From Pseudomonadota bacterium (GTDB lineage Bacteria; Pseudomonadota; Gammaproteobacteria; Burkholderiales; Rhodocyclaceae), in the NCBI GenBank assembly GCA_018241665.1, contig JAFEDK010000008.1:327050-391049 (forward strand): a DNA stretch of 64,000 nt, written 5' to 3'. Shown piece by piece: positions 48,360 through 58,672 of the stretch. The notes under the pieces were generated by a model, which worked only from the letters and a program-made list of their open reading frames with translations, was not told the DNA's origin and searched no databases. Every line of letters begins with the position of its first letter. Position 1 is the stretch's first letter. A program made the position numbers and the translations under genes.

Positions 48360-48437
48360 CCGAACGTCGCCCCGAACCAGACAAGCAAACCCTAAGCCAC
48401 CTGCTCGATACCGCTGGCGCACGGCATCATCAGATGG

Positions 48438-48462
48438 AAAAGGGGCTTCCGACGGAAGCCCC
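48438..48462 (-). terminator. Intrinsic terminator after ugd
   Basis: A 9-bp perfect stem (GGGGCTTCC / GGAAGCCCC, 3-nt loop) is followed on the minus strand by T4. It ends the lapA-lapB-ugd unit. Confidence 0.85.
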
Positions 48463-48490
48463 CCAACATTTTGTCAGCTTTACGCCAGAC

Positions 48491-49813
48491 TTACGGCCGG
48501 CCGATGCTCAGATAAGTGAGACCGGCCTGACGCGGCAGCTTCGGATCGAAGATGTTACGCCCATCGAAGATGATCGGCGTCTTCAACTTCTCTTTGATCA
48601 CCGCAAAGTCGGGGCTGCGGAACTCCTTCCATTCGGTCACGATGAGCAGCGCATCGGCCTCATCCAGGGCCTGCATCGGGCGCTCCGCATAACGCAGACG
48701 CGGCTCGTCCCCAAAAATCCGGCGCGTCTCGGTCATCGCCACAGGATCATAGGCCGTCACCGTCGCGCCGCGACGGAACAGCTCGGCGATGATCACCCGG
48801 CTGGGAGCCTCGCGCATGTCGTCGGTATTCGGCTTGAAGGCCAACCCCCACATGGCGAAGTTGCGCCCGGACAGATCCTCACCAAATTCAGCAACGACCT
48901 TATTCACCAGCACGAGCTTCTGCGCATCGTTGGCATCTTCCACGGCATTCAACACGCGCAGCGCGTGCCCTTCGTCCGCACCGGTCTTGATGAGCGCCTT
49001 GACGTCCTTCGGGAAACAGGAGCCACCGTAGCCACACCCCGCATAGAGGAAGTGATAGCCGATGCGCGGGTCGCTACCGATGCCCTGGCGGACGAGTTCG
49101 ATGTCGGCGCCAAGCGTCTCGGCCAGCAGGGCGAGTTCATTCATGAAGCTGATGCGGGTCGCCAGCATCGCATTGGCAGCGTACTTGGTCAGCTCGGCGC
49201 TGCGCAGATCCATGATCAGCAGCTTTTCATGATTTCGCTGAAAAGGTGCGTACAAGGCCTTCATCAGGAAGATCGCCTGATCGTCCTCGGCACCGACGAC
49301 GATGCGATCCGGGCGCATGAAATCGTCGACCGCCGCCCCCTCCTTGAGGAACTCCGGATTGGACACGATGCTATAGGGAATAGCCTCCCCGCGGGCATCG
49401 AGCTCGGCCTGCACGGCGGCTTTGACCTTGTCAGCCGTGCCCACGGGCACCGTGCTCTTGTCCACGATCACCTTGTAGTCGGTCATGTGGCGGCCGATCG
49501 CCCGTGCAGCAGACAGCACGTACTGTAGGTCGGCCGAACCATCCTCGTCCGGCGGCGTACCGACGGCGATGAACTGGATCGTGCCGAACTGCACCGCAGC
49601 CTGGACGTCCGTCGTGAAGTGCAGACGGCCTGCCGCGATGTTCCGCGCCACCACCTGATCAAGGCCCGGCTCATGGATCGGAATCCCACCCTCTTCGAGG
49701 ATGCGGATCTTCTCGGGATCGAGATCGAGACAAAGCACGTCATTTCCCATCTCCGCCAGACAGGCCCCCGACACCAAGCCCACGTACCCAGTACCGACTA
49801 CAGTGATTTTCAT
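48491..49813 (-). CDS. ugd: UDP-glucose 6-dehydrogenase
   Basis: Ugd oxidises UDP-glucose twice with NAD to UDP-glucuronate for surface polysaccharides or lipid A decoration. The 440-residue protein opens [20 protein letters not shown] (NAD-binding GxGxxG). It has the catalytic cysteine in [15 protein letters not shown] and the C-terminal UDP-binding domain with [16 protein letters not shown]. Length is typical. It lies 57 bases after lapB and is probably co-transcribed with lapAB, fitting a cell-envelope theme. Confidence 0.97.
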   Translation of the reverse strand: MKITVVGTGYVGLVSGACLAEMGNDVLCLDLDPEKIRILEEGGIPIHEPGLDQVVARNIAAGRLHFTTDVQAAVQFGTIQFIAVGTPPDEDGSADLQYVLSAARAIGRHMTDYKVIVDKSTVPVGTADKVKAAVQAELDARGEAIPYSIVSNPEFLKEGAAVDDFMRPDRIVVGAEDDQAIFLMKALYAPFQRNHEKLLIMDLRSAELTKYAANAMLATRISFMNELALLAETLGADIELVRQGIGSDPRIGYHFLYAGCGYGGSCFPKDVKALIKTGADEGHALRVLNAVEDANDAQKLVLVNKVVAEFGEDLSGRNFAMWGLAFKPNTDDMREAPSRVIIAELFRRGATVTAYDPVAMTETRRIFGDEPRLRYAERPMQALDEADALLIVTEWKEFRSPDFAVIKEKLKTPIIFDGRNIFDPKLPRQAGLTYLSIGRP

Positions 49814-49870
49814 ACGCTCATTTCCAATGATGAATCCAGAAAACGTACCGACCGCTCAAGCCCGGTAACG

Positions 49871-51046
49871 CTATGGGGCCAGATCGAACTCCTCGGTCCG
49901 CTTGGGCGGATAGGTCTCCCAGCCGCCACAGGCGGGACATCGCCAGTAGAACTGACGGGCCTTGAAGCCACAAGCCTCGCAGCGATAGCGCGCCACGCGC
50001 CGTGTGTGGCCATGCACCAGCCCCTTGACGAGTTCAATATCGGTTCGCTGAGCTGCCGGCGCCGTCAGGAGTGCGGCTTCCAGCAGCTTGTCGAGGCCCA
50101 GCAGAGTGGGGTTGCGACGCAGCTCGTCGCGGACAAGACTGTACGCGGCTTGCGGCCCTTCCTGCTGCAGCTCCCACTGGAACAGGGCATCCAGCAGATC
50201 GAGGGACGGATATTGCTCCAGGTAGCTGCGCAACAACTGCATGCCCTGCTCCAGCTCACCCAGCCGCCGATAGGCATCCATGATCCGCTCGGCCACCAAA
50301 GCAAGGTAAACCGGGTTCTGGCTCTCCACCCGCTTCCAGGCCTCCAGCGCGCCTCGGTCATCACTGCGCGCTGCATGCAGATCGCCAAGCAACATGCTCG
50401 CACGCACGGATTTCCGGTTCATTTCAAGCGCGCGGGCCAGGCTCTCGGCAGCCTCGTCAAAGCGGGAATTGGCGAGGTCCGCCGTTGCCAGCTCACAATG
50501 GAAATTGGACACTTCCTTTTCCCACAGCACACTCTCATGCTCAGGCAGCGCCTTGGCGATATCGATCGCCTTGCGCCAATCCTTCTCCTGCTGATAGATG
50601 TCGAGCAGGTTCTTCAGGGCGAAATCGTTGGCACGACTGCCCCGCAGTTGCAGGAATACCGACTCGGCACGGTCCAGCAGCCCGGCCTTCAGAAAATCCA
50701 GCCCCAGCTCGGAAAGCGCCTGCAGACGCTGCTCTTCGGACAGGTCATCGCGATCGACCAGATTCTGGTGCATGCGGATCGCCCTGTCGGTTTCTCCCCG
50801 ACGGCGGAACAGACTCCCAAGGGCGAAATGCAGCTCCACGGTCTGGTTGTCGATCTTCACCGCCTCGATGAAGGCATCGATCGCCTTGTCCGGCTGTTCG
50901 TTGAGCAGGAAATTGAGCCCGGTCAGATACGTCCGCGGCAATGCCCGCGACTCCTTGACCAGATGCTTGATGTCAATACGGGCCGCCAGCCATCCCAATG
51001 CAAAAAACAGCGGAAAGGCGAGCAACCACCAGAGTTCGAATTCCAT
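49871..51046 (-). CDS. lapB: LPS assembly regulator LapB (YciM)
   Basis: LapB adjusts lipid A synthesis by steering LpxC to FtsH proteolysis and organises LPS assembly. The 391-residue protein has one N-terminal membrane anchor (about 5-22, LWWLLAFPLFFALGWLA). A long array of TPR-like helices (about 35-350) follows, ending in a rubredoxin-like zinc site (YRCEACGF and WRCPACGGW, two CxxC pairs). All expected features are present. It follows lapA by six bases, the conserved pair. Confidence 0.96.
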   Translation of the reverse strand: MEFELWWLLAFPLFFALGWLAARIDIKHLVKESRALPRTYLTGLNFLLNEQPDKAIDAFIEAVKIDNQTVELHFALGSLFRRRGETDRAIRMHQNLVDRDDLSEEQRLQALSELGLDFLKAGLLDRAESVFLQLRGSRANDFALKNLLDIYQQEKDWRKAIDIAKALPEHESVLWEKEVSNFHCELATADLANSRFDEAAESLARALEMNRKSVRASMLLGDLHAARSDDRGALEAWKRVESQNPVYLALVAERIMDAYRRLGELEQGMQLLRSYLEQYPSLDLLDALFQWELQQEGPQAAYSLVRDELRRNPTLLGLDKLLEAALLTAPAAQRTDIELVKGLVHGHTRRVARYRCEACGFKARQFYWRCPACGGWETYPPKRTEEFDLAP

Positions 51047-51052
51047 GGGGAC

Positions 51053-51364
51053 TTAGTAGCTCTCGGGAAGATCGGGGCCACTGACGACCGGCGGCGCGCC
51101 ACGACGCTCGGCCGGGGAGCCGCCAGCATCGACCTTGCCACGCAGAGAGCTGATCTCCCGGTGCTGGCGATAAACGGTCGCAAGCGTTGCCGTGACCCCA
51201 ATCAGCACGCCGATGACGACAAAAAGCAGAATGACTAGCACCAGCGGCACTTGCCACTGACTACCAAAGAAGAAATTCAGGACGATCACTTCATCATTCT
51301 TGAGCGCAAAGCCGAACAGCACCAAGAACAGGAAGAGCCTGACAAGCCAAATGAGAGCACGCAT
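51053..51364 (-). CDS. lapA: LapA-type inner-membrane protein (DUF1049)
   Basis: From the ATG at 51364 it is 103 residues, opening MRALIWLVRLFLFLVLFGFA. Two hydrophobic segments (about 2-20 and 38-62) are followed by a short cytoplasmic tail with a coiled-coil start (RQHREISSLRG). LapA is LapB's co-transcribed partner in LPS assembly. A terminator ends 24 nt before this ATG, and a GATAAT box lies eight bases before it. Nine more upstream codons are open but run into the terminator region. Confidence 0.9.
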   Translation of the reverse strand: MRALIWLVRLFLFLVLFGFALKNDEVIVLNFFFGSQWQVPLVLVILLFVVIGVLIGVTATLATVYRQHREISSLRGKVDAGGSPAERRGAPPVVSGPDLPESY

Positions 51365-51388
51365 GGCAGAAATTATCCCCGACGCGAA

Positions 51389-51419
51389 CAAAAAAAAGAA
51401 GGCGGCTTACGCCGCCTTC
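51389..51419 (-). terminator. Intrinsic terminator between ihfB and lapA
   Basis: A 9-bp stem (GAAGGCGGC / GCCGCCTTC, 4-nt loop) is followed on the minus strand by T8. It closes rpsA-ihfB and lies only 24 nt before lapA. Confidence 0.9.
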
Positions 51420-51464
51420 CTGCTCGAGCTTTTGGCCACCGGATGAGAAAGCATCGGGATGGGA

Positions 51465-51749
51465 TCAACCCATCATATCGACGCGCTCCCGCAACTCCTT
51501 GCCTGCCTTGAAATGCGGAACATACTTCTCCGGCACTTGCACCTTTTCACCCGACTTGGGATTGCGCCCAACGCGCGGGGGGCGGTAGTTCAAGGCAAAG
51601 CTGCCAAAGCCGCGGATCTCGATGCGATCACCCCGCGACAAGGCGTCAGTCATCGCATCGAGAATCATCTTGACCGCGAACTCGGCGTCCTTCGCTACCA
51701 ACTGGGGAAAACGCTCCGCCAGCCGGGCGATGAGCTCCGACTTGGTCAT
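51465..51749 (-). CDS. ihfB: Integration host factor beta subunit
   Basis: IHF-beta, partner of IhfA. The 94-residue protein opens [20 protein letters not shown] and carries [20 protein letters not shown] and [19 protein letters not shown], the arm with the intercalating proline. It is located 11 bases after rpsA, the universal proteobacterial arrangement. With ihfA at 39.5 kb, both IHF genes lie within 12 kb. Confidence 0.97.
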   Translation of the reverse strand: MTKSELIARLAERFPQLVAKDAEFAVKMILDAMTDALSRGDRIEIRGFGSFALNYRPPRVGRNPKSGEKVQVPEKYVPHFKAGKELRERVDMMG

Positions 51750-51760
51750 GCCCGAACCGC

Positions 51761-53467
51761 TTACTTCTGCTCGTTGAGCTTGGCCTTCAGCAGCGCACCG
51801 AGGTTGGTGGTACCGCTGGCGGCAGAAGCGCTGTCAGAAGCCAGCTTGCTCATAGCTTCGTTTTGCTCGACCTGATCCTTGGCACGGATGGACAGGTTGA
51901 TACCACGGGTCTTGCGATCGACATTGACGATCAGGGCCTCGACGGAGTCACCGACCTTCAGCAGCAGGGACAGGTCATCCACGCGGTCACGGGAGAACTC
52001 GGACGCACGCAGGTAGCCTTCAACATCGCTGTTCAGGGCGATCACGGCACCACGGGCATCCACGGACTTCACGGAGCCGGTCACGAGGGTGTTCTTGTCG
52101 TGCGTAGCGATGAAGTTGGTAAACGGATCCCCATCGAGCTGCTTGATGCCGAGGGAGATACGCTCCTTCTCGACGTCAATGTTCAGCACCACGGCCTCGA
52201 CTTCGTCGCCCTTCTTGTACTGGCGAACAGCTTCTTCGCCGCTCAAGGACCAGGACAGGTCGGACAGGTGAACCAGGCCATCGATGCCGCCTTCCAGGCC
52301 GATGAACACACCGAAGTCGGTGAGGGACTTGATCTGGCCGCGGACCTTGTCGCCCTTCTTGTGGTTGATGGCGAAATCGTCCCACGGGTTGGACATGCAC
52401 TGCTTCATGCCCAGGGAGATACGACGACGGTCTTCGTCGATTTCCAGGATCATCACTTCGACTTCGTCGCCCAGCTGGACAACCTTGGTCGGGTGAATGT
52501 TCTTGTTGGTCCAGTCCATTTCGGAGACATGCACCAGGCCTTCGATGCCCTGCTCGACTTCAACGAATGCACCGTAGTCGGTGATGTTGGTGACCTTGCC
52601 GAACAGACGGGTGCCCTGCGGGTAACGACGGGAGATGCCGACCCACGGATCTTCGCCCAGCTGCTTGAGGCCCAGGGAGACGCGGTTCTTCTCTTGGTCG
52701 AACTTGAGCACCTTGGCCTCGAGCTCGTCGCCGACGGACAGGACTTCCGACGGGTGACGGACACGACGCCAGGCCAGGTCGGTGATGTGCAGCAGGCCAT
52801 CGATGCCGCCCAGATCCACGAATGCGCCGTAGTCGGTGATATTCTTGACGATACCCTTGACGATGGTGCCTTCCTTGAGGGTTTCGAGGAGCTTCTGACG
52901 CTCTTCACCCATGGAAGCTTCCAGCACCGCACGGCGGGAAACGACGACGTTGTTGCGCTTGCGATCCAGCTTGATGACGCGGAATTCGAATTCCTTGCCT
53001 TCGAACGGGGTCGTGTCCTTAACCGGACGCATGTCCACCAGGGAACCCGGCAGGAAGGCGCGGATGCCGTTGACCATGACGGTCAGACCACCCTTGACCT
53101 TGCCAGTGATCACGCCCTTGACCAGGATCGCATCATTGAGCGCCTTGTCGAGGTCGTTCCAGGCAGCGATACGCTTGGCCTTGTCGCGGGACAGGCGGGT
53201 TTCACCGTAGCCGTCTTCGAGCTGCTCGATGGCGACCTGAACGTAGTCGCCGACCTGAGCGGTCACTTCGCCGCGATCGCTGCGGAATTCGTCGATGGGG
53301 ATGTAGCTCTCGGACTTGAGGCCAGCATTGACGACAACGAAGTTCTGATCGATCCGCACGACTTCAGCGGTGATCACTTCGCCGGCACGCATCTCCTGAC
53401 GATTGAGGGATTCCTCGAACAGGGCGGCAAAGCTTTCCTCGAAGGAAACAGGGGTGGCAGTGGACAT
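51761..53467 (-). CDS. rpsA: 30S ribosomal protein S1
   Basis: S1 recruits and unfolds mRNA on the 30S subunit. The 568-residue protein consists of six S1 repeats. Repeats 1-2 bind the ribosome; repeats 3-6 (for example [20 protein letters not shown] and [20 protein letters not shown]) bind RNA. Length is typical of betaproteobacteria. A 94-base leader follows the aroA-cmk gene and may carry S1 autoregulation as in E. coli, but no clear element was identified. Confidence 0.98.
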   Translation of the reverse strand: MSTATPVSFEESFAALFEESLNRQEMRAGEVITAEVVRIDQNFVVVNAGLKSESYIPIDEFRSDRGEVTAQVGDYVQVAIEQLEDGYGETRLSRDKAKRIAAWNDLDKALNDAILVKGVITGKVKGGLTVMVNGIRAFLPGSLVDMRPVKDTTPFEGKEFEFRVIKLDRKRNNVVVSRRAVLEASMGEERQKLLETLKEGTIVKGIVKNITDYGAFVDLGGIDGLLHITDLAWRRVRHPSEVLSVGDELEAKVLKFDQEKNRVSLGLKQLGEDPWVGISRRYPQGTRLFGKVTNITDYGAFVEVEQGIEGLVHVSEMDWTNKNIHPTKVVQLGDEVEVMILEIDEDRRRISLGMKQCMSNPWDDFAINHKKGDKVRGQIKSLTDFGVFIGLEGGIDGLVHLSDLSWSLSGEEAVRQYKKGDEVEAVVLNIDVEKERISLGIKQLDGDPFTNFIATHDKNTLVTGSVKSVDARGAVIALNSDVEGYLRASEFSRDRVDDLSLLLKVGDSVEALIVNVDRKTRGINLSIRAKDQVEQNEAMSKLASDSASAASGTTNLGALLKAKLNEQK

Positions 53468-53561
53468 ATTGAAAAAAGAACCTTACAACCGTCGTGAAAC
53501 GGCTCCTGGTTGAACATACCTTCCCGCCCCTCATGGTTCGGGAAGATCCTTTACAGCAAAA

Positions 53562-55523
53562 CTAGCGGCGAACCTGCTTGGCCCGCTCGATCACGAAATC
53601 GACCGCCTGCTGGGCAGTCAGCCCGGACGTATCGAGCAGCACCACATCTTCGCCCCGCTTCAAGGGCGCGACGGCGCGCTGGGAATCCCGCGCATCACGT
53701 TCATGCAAATCTTTCAGCAGATCTGTCATGTTAGCAGCCATCCCTTTATCGATCAACTGCTTATAACGGCGCTCCGCACGCGTCTCGGCAGACGCGGTCA
53801 GGAAGATCTTCAGGCCCGCATCAGGAAAGACCACCGACCCCATATCGCGCCCCTCCGCCACCAGCCCGGGGGACTTGCGGTAGGCGCGCTGGCGCCAGAA
53901 CAGTGCATCACGCACGGCCGGCAGCACAGCCACCTTGGACGCACCGGCCGAACAGGCTTCGCTCCGGATCTCTTCGGTCACATCATCGCCGTCCAGCAGC
54001 ACGCAGTCACCTTCAAAGCGAGCCGGCAATGCAGCAGCAATGGCTTCCAGGTGCGCCTCATCGTCCAGCGCAATCCCCTGCCGCAAAGCGGCCAGTGCGA
54101 CCAGCCGGTACAGCGCGCCACTATCCAGATGGTCGAACCCCAGAGCCTCCGCCGCCCGTGCCGCCACGGTGCCCTTCCCGGACGCCGACGGGCCATCGAT
54201 TGCCACCACCGGAACCGGGGTCGCGATGCCAGAGAAGGTCGTGAAATAGCCCGGGAAGGTCTTGTTCACACACTTCGGATCGTTGATGCGGACATAAGGC
54301 CCACCCAGCGTCGCCAACGAGAAGCACATGGCCACGCGATGGTCGTCGTAAGTATCGATCACCGCCGGCTTGAGCTGCGCCGGCGGAATGACCTTGATGC
54401 TTTCCGGATACTCTTCGACAGTCGCGCCGAGCTTGCGCAGCTCTGCCGCCATCGCGGCGATGCGATCGGTCTCCTTGACCCGCCAACTGCCGATGTTGCG
54501 CAACACGCTCGGCCCGTCAGCAAACAGGGCCGCCACCGCCAGCGTCATCGCCGCATCGGGGATATGATTCAGATCGAGGTCCAAGGCCTTCAGGCGGCCG
54601 GACGCCGGCGCCCGCGCCTCGATCCAGTCGTCCCCCCAGATGATCTGCGCCCCCATCGCCGCCAGCGCATCGGCAAACTTCACATCACCTTGAATGCTGC
54701 GTCGCCCAGCACCAACCACGCGAACCGGACCGCCCCCCAGCGCCCCCGCGGCCAGGAAATAGCTGGCCGTCGAGGCATCACCTTCCACCGCAATGCGGCC
54801 GGGCGACGTATAGCGCTGGCCGGCCGGCACAATGAAGCGGCTCCAGCCCTCGCGCTGCACGAAGACACCGAAGCGCTCCATCAGGTTGAGGGTGATCTCC
54901 ACATAGGGACGGCTGATCAGCTCGCCTTCCACCTCGATGACCAGCGGCTTGTCCCGCGCCACCAGCGGTGCCGCCTGCAGCAACCCGGTCAGGAACTGGC
55001 TCGACACATTACCGCGCACGCTGACCCGCTCCGCAGCAAGATTGGCGGGCTTCAGCGCCAGCGGCGGATAGCCCTCCTGCCCCAGCCACTCGACCTGCGC
55101 ACCCAATTGCTTGAGACCATCAACCAGGTCGCCGATCGGCCGCTCGTGCATGCGCGGCACGCCGGACAGGCGCACCTCGGCGGCCTGATCGGCGCAGCCG
55201 GACAAACTGGTCACGATGGCCGGGACCAGCGTACGGATGCTCAGCCCGGAATTGCCGACGAAGATGTCGGCCCGTAGATTGCCGAAACGGCCGCCGCAGC
55301 CCTGGACACGCAGCGCCTCGCCCTCCTCGGTCACCGTCACGCCGAGGGCGGCGATGGCATTGCGCATCACCCGCGTGTCGTCGGAGTCCAGCAGGTCTTC
55401 CACCAGGGTATCGCCCTCGGCGAGTGCCGCCAGCAGCAACACGCGATTGGAAATGCTCTTGGAGCCCGGCAGGCGCACCGTGCCCGCGGCCTTCTGCATC
55501 GGAGGCAGGTCGATGAATTCCAT
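53562..55523 (-). CDS. aroA-cmk: Fused EPSP synthase and cytidylate kinase
   Basis: One 653-residue ORF joins two enzymes. Residues 1 to about 433 are 3-phosphoshikimate 1-carboxyvinyltransferase ([47 protein letters not shown]), the sixth shikimate-pathway step. Residues from about 438 to the end are CMP kinase ([15 protein letters not shown]-loop; [22 protein letters not shown]). In most bacteria they are adjacent separate genes; here the stop is missing and a short linker (ATPVP) joins them at about 54212. Both active sites look complete. Such fusions are annotated in some other Betaproteobacteria, so this is a lineage trait rather than an error. Confidence 0.95.
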   Translation of the reverse strand: MEFIDLPPMQKAAGTVRLPGSKSISNRVLLLAALAEGDTLVEDLLDSDDTRVMRNAIAALGVTVTEEGEALRVQGCGGRFGNLRADIFVGNSGLSIRTLVPAIVTSLSGCADQAAEVRLSGVPRMHERPIGDLVDGLKQLGAQVEWLGQEGYPPLALKPANLAAERVSVRGNVSSQFLTGLLQAAPLVARDKPLVIEVEGELISRPYVEITLNLMERFGVFVQREGWSRFIVPAGQRYTSPGRIAVEGDASTASYFLAAGALGGGPVRVVGAGRRSIQGDVKFADALAAMGAQIIWGDDWIEARAPASGRLKALDLDLNHIPDAAMTLAVAALFADGPSVLRNIGSWRVKETDRIAAMAAELRKLGATVEEYPESIKVIPPAQLKPAVIDTYDDHRVAMCFSLATLGGPYVRINDPKCVNKTFPGYFTTFSGIATPVPVVAIDGPSASGKGTVAARAAEALGFDHLDSGALYRLVALAALRQGIALDDEAHLEAIAAALPARFEGDCVLLDGDDVTEEIRSEACSAGASKVAVLPAVRDALFWRQRAYRKSPGLVAEGRDMGSVVFPDAGLKIFLTASAETRAERRYKQLIDKGMAANMTDLLKDLHERDARDSQRAVAPLKRGEDVVLLDTSGLTAQQAVDFVIERAKQVRR

Positions 55524-55538
55524 GAAAACTCCTTTTGA

Positions 55539-56444
55539 TTACTCGCCCGAAGGCGTCGCGGGAAACGCCTTGTCCGCCCACGCGTTGCGGGCGCGACTGG
55601 ACTCGTCGAAAACCTTCTCGAGAGCAGGCCCGTCGCCGGCCACCAGCAGCGCACGCAGATAGGCCAGCTCGGACAGATAGGCATCCAGCTCGGCCAGCAA
55701 CGAATGCCTGTTGGCCACGCAGATGTCCCGCCACATTTCCGGATGACTACCCGCCACGCGGGTGAAATCCCGGAAGCCGCTCGCGGCGTAACTGAACAGT
55801 TGTTCGGCATTGGCCCGGCCAGCCAGATCATGAACAAGACCGAAGGCCAGCAGATGTGGCAGATGGCTGACCGCGGCAAAGACCCTGTCGTGCTCCTGCG
55901 GACTCATTTCATGCAGCACTGCGCCACAGGCGGCCCACAGCTCACGGACCCGTGCCACGGCCTCGGGAGCATTCTCCGGCAGCGGCGTCACCACGACCTT
56001 GCGGCCGCGATACAGCTCTGCACGGGCCGCCGCCGGCCCGCTCTTCTCTGCACCGGCGATGGGGTGGGCCGGCACCACCGTGGCTAGATGTGCGCCCAGG
56101 TGACGGTAGATCGCCTCGATCACGTCACGCTTGGTACTGCCCGCATCGGTCACAATGGTCCCGGCGGACAAATGCGGCGCCATCGCCGCCGCCACCGCAT
56201 CCATCTGGCCGACTGGCATTGCCAGCAGCACCATGTCGGCGCCGTCGAGGGCCTCGGCCCAGTCGGTGGAAATCTCGTCGATGACCCCCAGCTGGCGCGC
56301 CACAGCCAACGGCTCCGGCCGCCGACCAACGCCAACGATGCGATTGACCAGCCGCGCCTGCCGCAAGGCCAACGCAACCGAGCCACCAATCAGACCGACG
56401 CCGCAGACCACCAGCTTGTCGATCGTCTTCACAGCCGGCCCCAT
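55539..56444 (-). CDS. tyrA: Prephenate dehydrogenase
   Basis: TyrA oxidatively decarboxylates prephenate to 4-hydroxyphenylpyruvate for tyrosine. The 301-residue protein has the NAD motif VCGVGLIGGSVALALRQ (about residues 13-29), TDAGSTKRDVI and the catalytic-region PAHPIAGAEKSGP. No fused chorismate mutase domain is present. Its ATG starts exactly where the hisC stop ends (no gap), and the fused aroA-cmk follows after 15 bases. Confidence 0.96.
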   Translation of the reverse strand: MGPAVKTIDKLVVCGVGLIGGSVALALRQARLVNRIVGVGRRPEPLAVARQLGVIDEISTDWAEALDGADMVLLAMPVGQMDAVAAAMAPHLSAGTIVTDAGSTKRDVIEAIYRHLGAHLATVVPAHPIAGAEKSGPAAARAELYRGRKVVVTPLPENAPEAVARVRELWAACGAVLHEMSPQEHDRVFAAVSHLPHLLAFGLVHDLAGRANAEQLFSYAASGFRDFTRVAGSHPEMWRDICVANRHSLLAELDAYLSELAYLRALLVAGDGPALEKVFDESSRARNAWADKAFPATPSGE

Positions 56445-57542
56445 CTAGCCCAGCGCCACCGGCAGTGCCTCGAGGAAGCGTGCATTCTCGCTCTCCAGAC
56501 CGATGGAAACCCGCAGCCATTCCGGCATGCCGTAGGCGCCAATCGGGCGGACAATGACACCTTGCTTGAGCAGCGCATGATTGACCGCCGCACCGTTGCC
56601 AACCTTGAAGGTCACGAAATTACCGGCGGACGGGATCCAGTCAAGGCCGAGCTCCGCGAAACCTGCGGTCAGCTGTGCCATGCCGGCGCGGTTGAGCTCG
56701 TAGCTGCGCGCCAGGAATTCGTCGTCGAACAAGGCGGCCGCAGCGGCAGCGAGGCCGAGGCTACAGACATTGAAAGGCTGACGCACGCGGTTCAGCAGGT
56801 CGATGACCGCCGGACTAGCCAAACCATAGCCGACGCGCAGACCCGCCAGGCCATAGGCCTTGGAGAAGGTGCGACTGATCAGCAGGTTCGGGAAGCGCTT
56901 GAGCCACGCGATCGCATCGTAACGCTGCGCCGGCGACAGGTATTCAGTGTAGGCCTCGTCGAGGACCACCAGCACGTGCTCGGGCACGCGGGCGAGGAAG
57001 GCCTCGATCTCGGCGCCGGGCAGGAAAGTGCCGGTCGGATTGTTCGGATTGGCGATGAACAGCACCCGGGTCGCCGACGTAATGGCCGCCAACATGGCAT
57101 CCAGGTCATGACCAAAATGCTTCGCCGGCACCTCGATTCCGCGCGCACCGGCCTCCTGCGTCGCCAGCGGATACACCGCAAACGCATGCTGCGAATACAC
57201 GGCATCGACGCCCGGCCCCAGGAAGGCACGGGCGGCCAGTTCAAGCACGTCGTTGGAGCCATTACCCAGCACGATCTGGTCATGGCCGACGCCGTAGCGG
57301 CGATGCAGCGCATCCTTCAGCTCATAGCCGTTGCCATCCGGATAACGGGCAATATCCGCCACCACCTTGAGCATTGCCTCGCGGGCCTTTTCGCCGACGC
57401 CCAGCGGATTTTCGTTGGAGGCCAGCTTGACGATGGACTCTTCTGCCAGACCCATCTCGCGCGCCAGCTCCGAAATCGGCTTGCCGGGCTGATAGGGAGA
57501 AATGGCCCGGATATGAGCGGGCGCCAGATCGCACAAAGACAT
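56445..57542 (-). CDS. hisC: Histidinol-phosphate / aromatic aminotransferase HisC
   Basis: A PLP aminotransferase of the HisC family, 365 residues. Motifs are [47 protein letters not shown] and the PLP-lysine segment [20 protein letters not shown]. Located between pheA and tyrA, it is likely to work as the aromatic aminotransferase for phenylalanine and tyrosine (HisC2 type). Histidine synthesis is the alternative. ATG at 57542 with AGGAG; an in-frame TTG two codons upstream is ignored. Confidence 0.93.
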   Translation of the reverse strand: MSLCDLAPAHIRAISPYQPGKPISELAREMGLAEESIVKLASNENPLGVGEKAREAMLKVVADIARYPDGNGYELKDALHRRYGVGHDQIVLGNGSNDVLELAARAFLGPGVDAVYSQHAFAVYPLATQEAGARGIEVPAKHFGHDLDAMLAAITSATRVLFIANPNNPTGTFLPGAEIEAFLARVPEHVLVVLDEAYTEYLSPAQRYDAIAWLKRFPNLLISRTFSKAYGLAGLRVGYGLASPAVIDLLNRVRQPFNVCSLGLAAAAAALFDDEFLARSYELNRAGMAQLTAGFAELGLDWIPSAGNFVTFKVGNGAAVNHALLKQGVIVRPIGAYGMPEWLRVSIGLESENARFLEALPVALG

Positions 57543-57558
57543 GAACAACTCCTGGGAA

Positions 57559-58650
57559 TCAGTACACAGCCTGGGGGTAGGAGCCCAGGATCTTCAGATA
57601 GGCGGCGTTGCTTGCCAGGTCATCGAGGGCGGCCTTCACGGCCGGATCATCACGATGGCCATCGATGTCCACGTAGAACACGTATTCCCACAAGGCCGCG
57701 CGAGCCGGACGGGACTCGAGGCGGGTCATCGAAACCCCAGCGTCAGCCAGCGGTGCAAGAAGTTCGTGCACCGCGCCCGGACGGTTAGCCGCTGACATGA
57801 TCAGTGAAGTCTTGTCGGAACCAGTCCGCCCCGCGTCATGGCGGCCAAGCACCAGGAAGCGCGTTGTGTTGTTCGGCTCGTCCTCGATGCTCTCGACCAA
57901 CCGCGGCAAGCCGTAGCGCTCGGACGCAGCCTCGCCGGCAATCGCCGCCACGCCTGGCTCAAGGGAGGCCAAGCGCGCGGCCTCGGCATTGCTGCCAACC
58001 GAAATGCGCGGCACGCCCGGCAGGTTGCCGTTCAGCCACTCATGGCACTGGGCCAGGGACTGAGCATGGGAATACACCTTGCGGATCGCCGACAGCTCCG
58101 TCTCGCGGGTCAGCAGGTTCTGGTGGATGCGCAGCACCACCTCGCCACAGATCTTCAGTTGCGATCCGAGCAGCAGATCAAGGGTTCGGCCGACCGCACC
58201 TTCAGTAGAGTTCTCCACCGGCGCCACGCCGTAGTCCGCATGCCCGGCTTCCACTTCACGGAACACGTCATCGATGGTCGATTGCGGCGCCAGACGGGCC
58301 GCATGGCCAAACTGCTTGACGGCCGCGCTTTCCGAGAAAGTCCCTAATGGCCCCAGAAAGGCGACGCCCAGCGGATTCTCCAGCGACAGACAGGCCGACA
58401 TCACCTCCCGAAAGAAGAAGGTCACGCTTTCGTTCGGCAGCGGCCCATCGTTCAAGGACTGGATGCGCCGCAGCACCTGCGCCTCCCGCTCCGGCCGGTA
58501 GATGTAGCCGGCGTCGCCATACTTGGCCTTGATCTCGCCCACGTGCTGGGCACACTTGGCGCGCTGGTTGAGCAGCGCCAGCATCTGGGCGTCGATGGTG
58601 TCGATCTGCTCGCGCACCACGCCGAGCTCACGCAGCATGTCGTCGTTCAT
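57559..58650 (-). CDS. pheA: Bifunctional chorismate mutase / prephenate dehydratase
   Basis: PheA converts chorismate to prephenate and then to phenylpyruvate. The 363-residue protein has an AroQ chorismate mutase domain (about 1-90, [20 protein letters not shown]), a prephenate dehydratase domain (about 94-270, [26 protein letters not shown]) and a C-terminal ACT domain ([25 protein letters not shown]) for phenylalanine feedback inhibition. It is 22 bases after serC and 16 before hisC. Confidence 0.97.
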   Translation of the reverse strand: MNDDMLRELGVVREQIDTIDAQMLALLNQRAKCAQHVGEIKAKYGDAGYIYRPEREAQVLRRIQSLNDGPLPNESVTFFFREVMSACLSLENPLGVAFLGPLGTFSESAAVKQFGHAARLAPQSTIDDVFREVEAGHADYGVAPVENSTEGAVGRTLDLLLGSQLKICGEVVLRIHQNLLTRETELSAIRKVYSHAQSLAQCHEWLNGNLPGVPRISVGSNAEAARLASLEPGVAAIAGEAASERYGLPRLVESIEDEPNNTTRFLVLGRHDAGRTGSDKTSLIMSAANRPGAVHELLAPLADAGVSMTRLESRPARAALWEYVFYVDIDGHRDDPAVKAALDDLASNAAYLKILGSYPQAVY

Positions 58651-58672
58651 GCCCTCTCCTCTTCCGAAACGC

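Noticed and set aside
53562-55523. aroA-cmk as a frameshift or missed-stop artefact
   Set aside because: The frame runs cleanly through both full domains with an ordinary linker, and such fusions are known in related bacteria.
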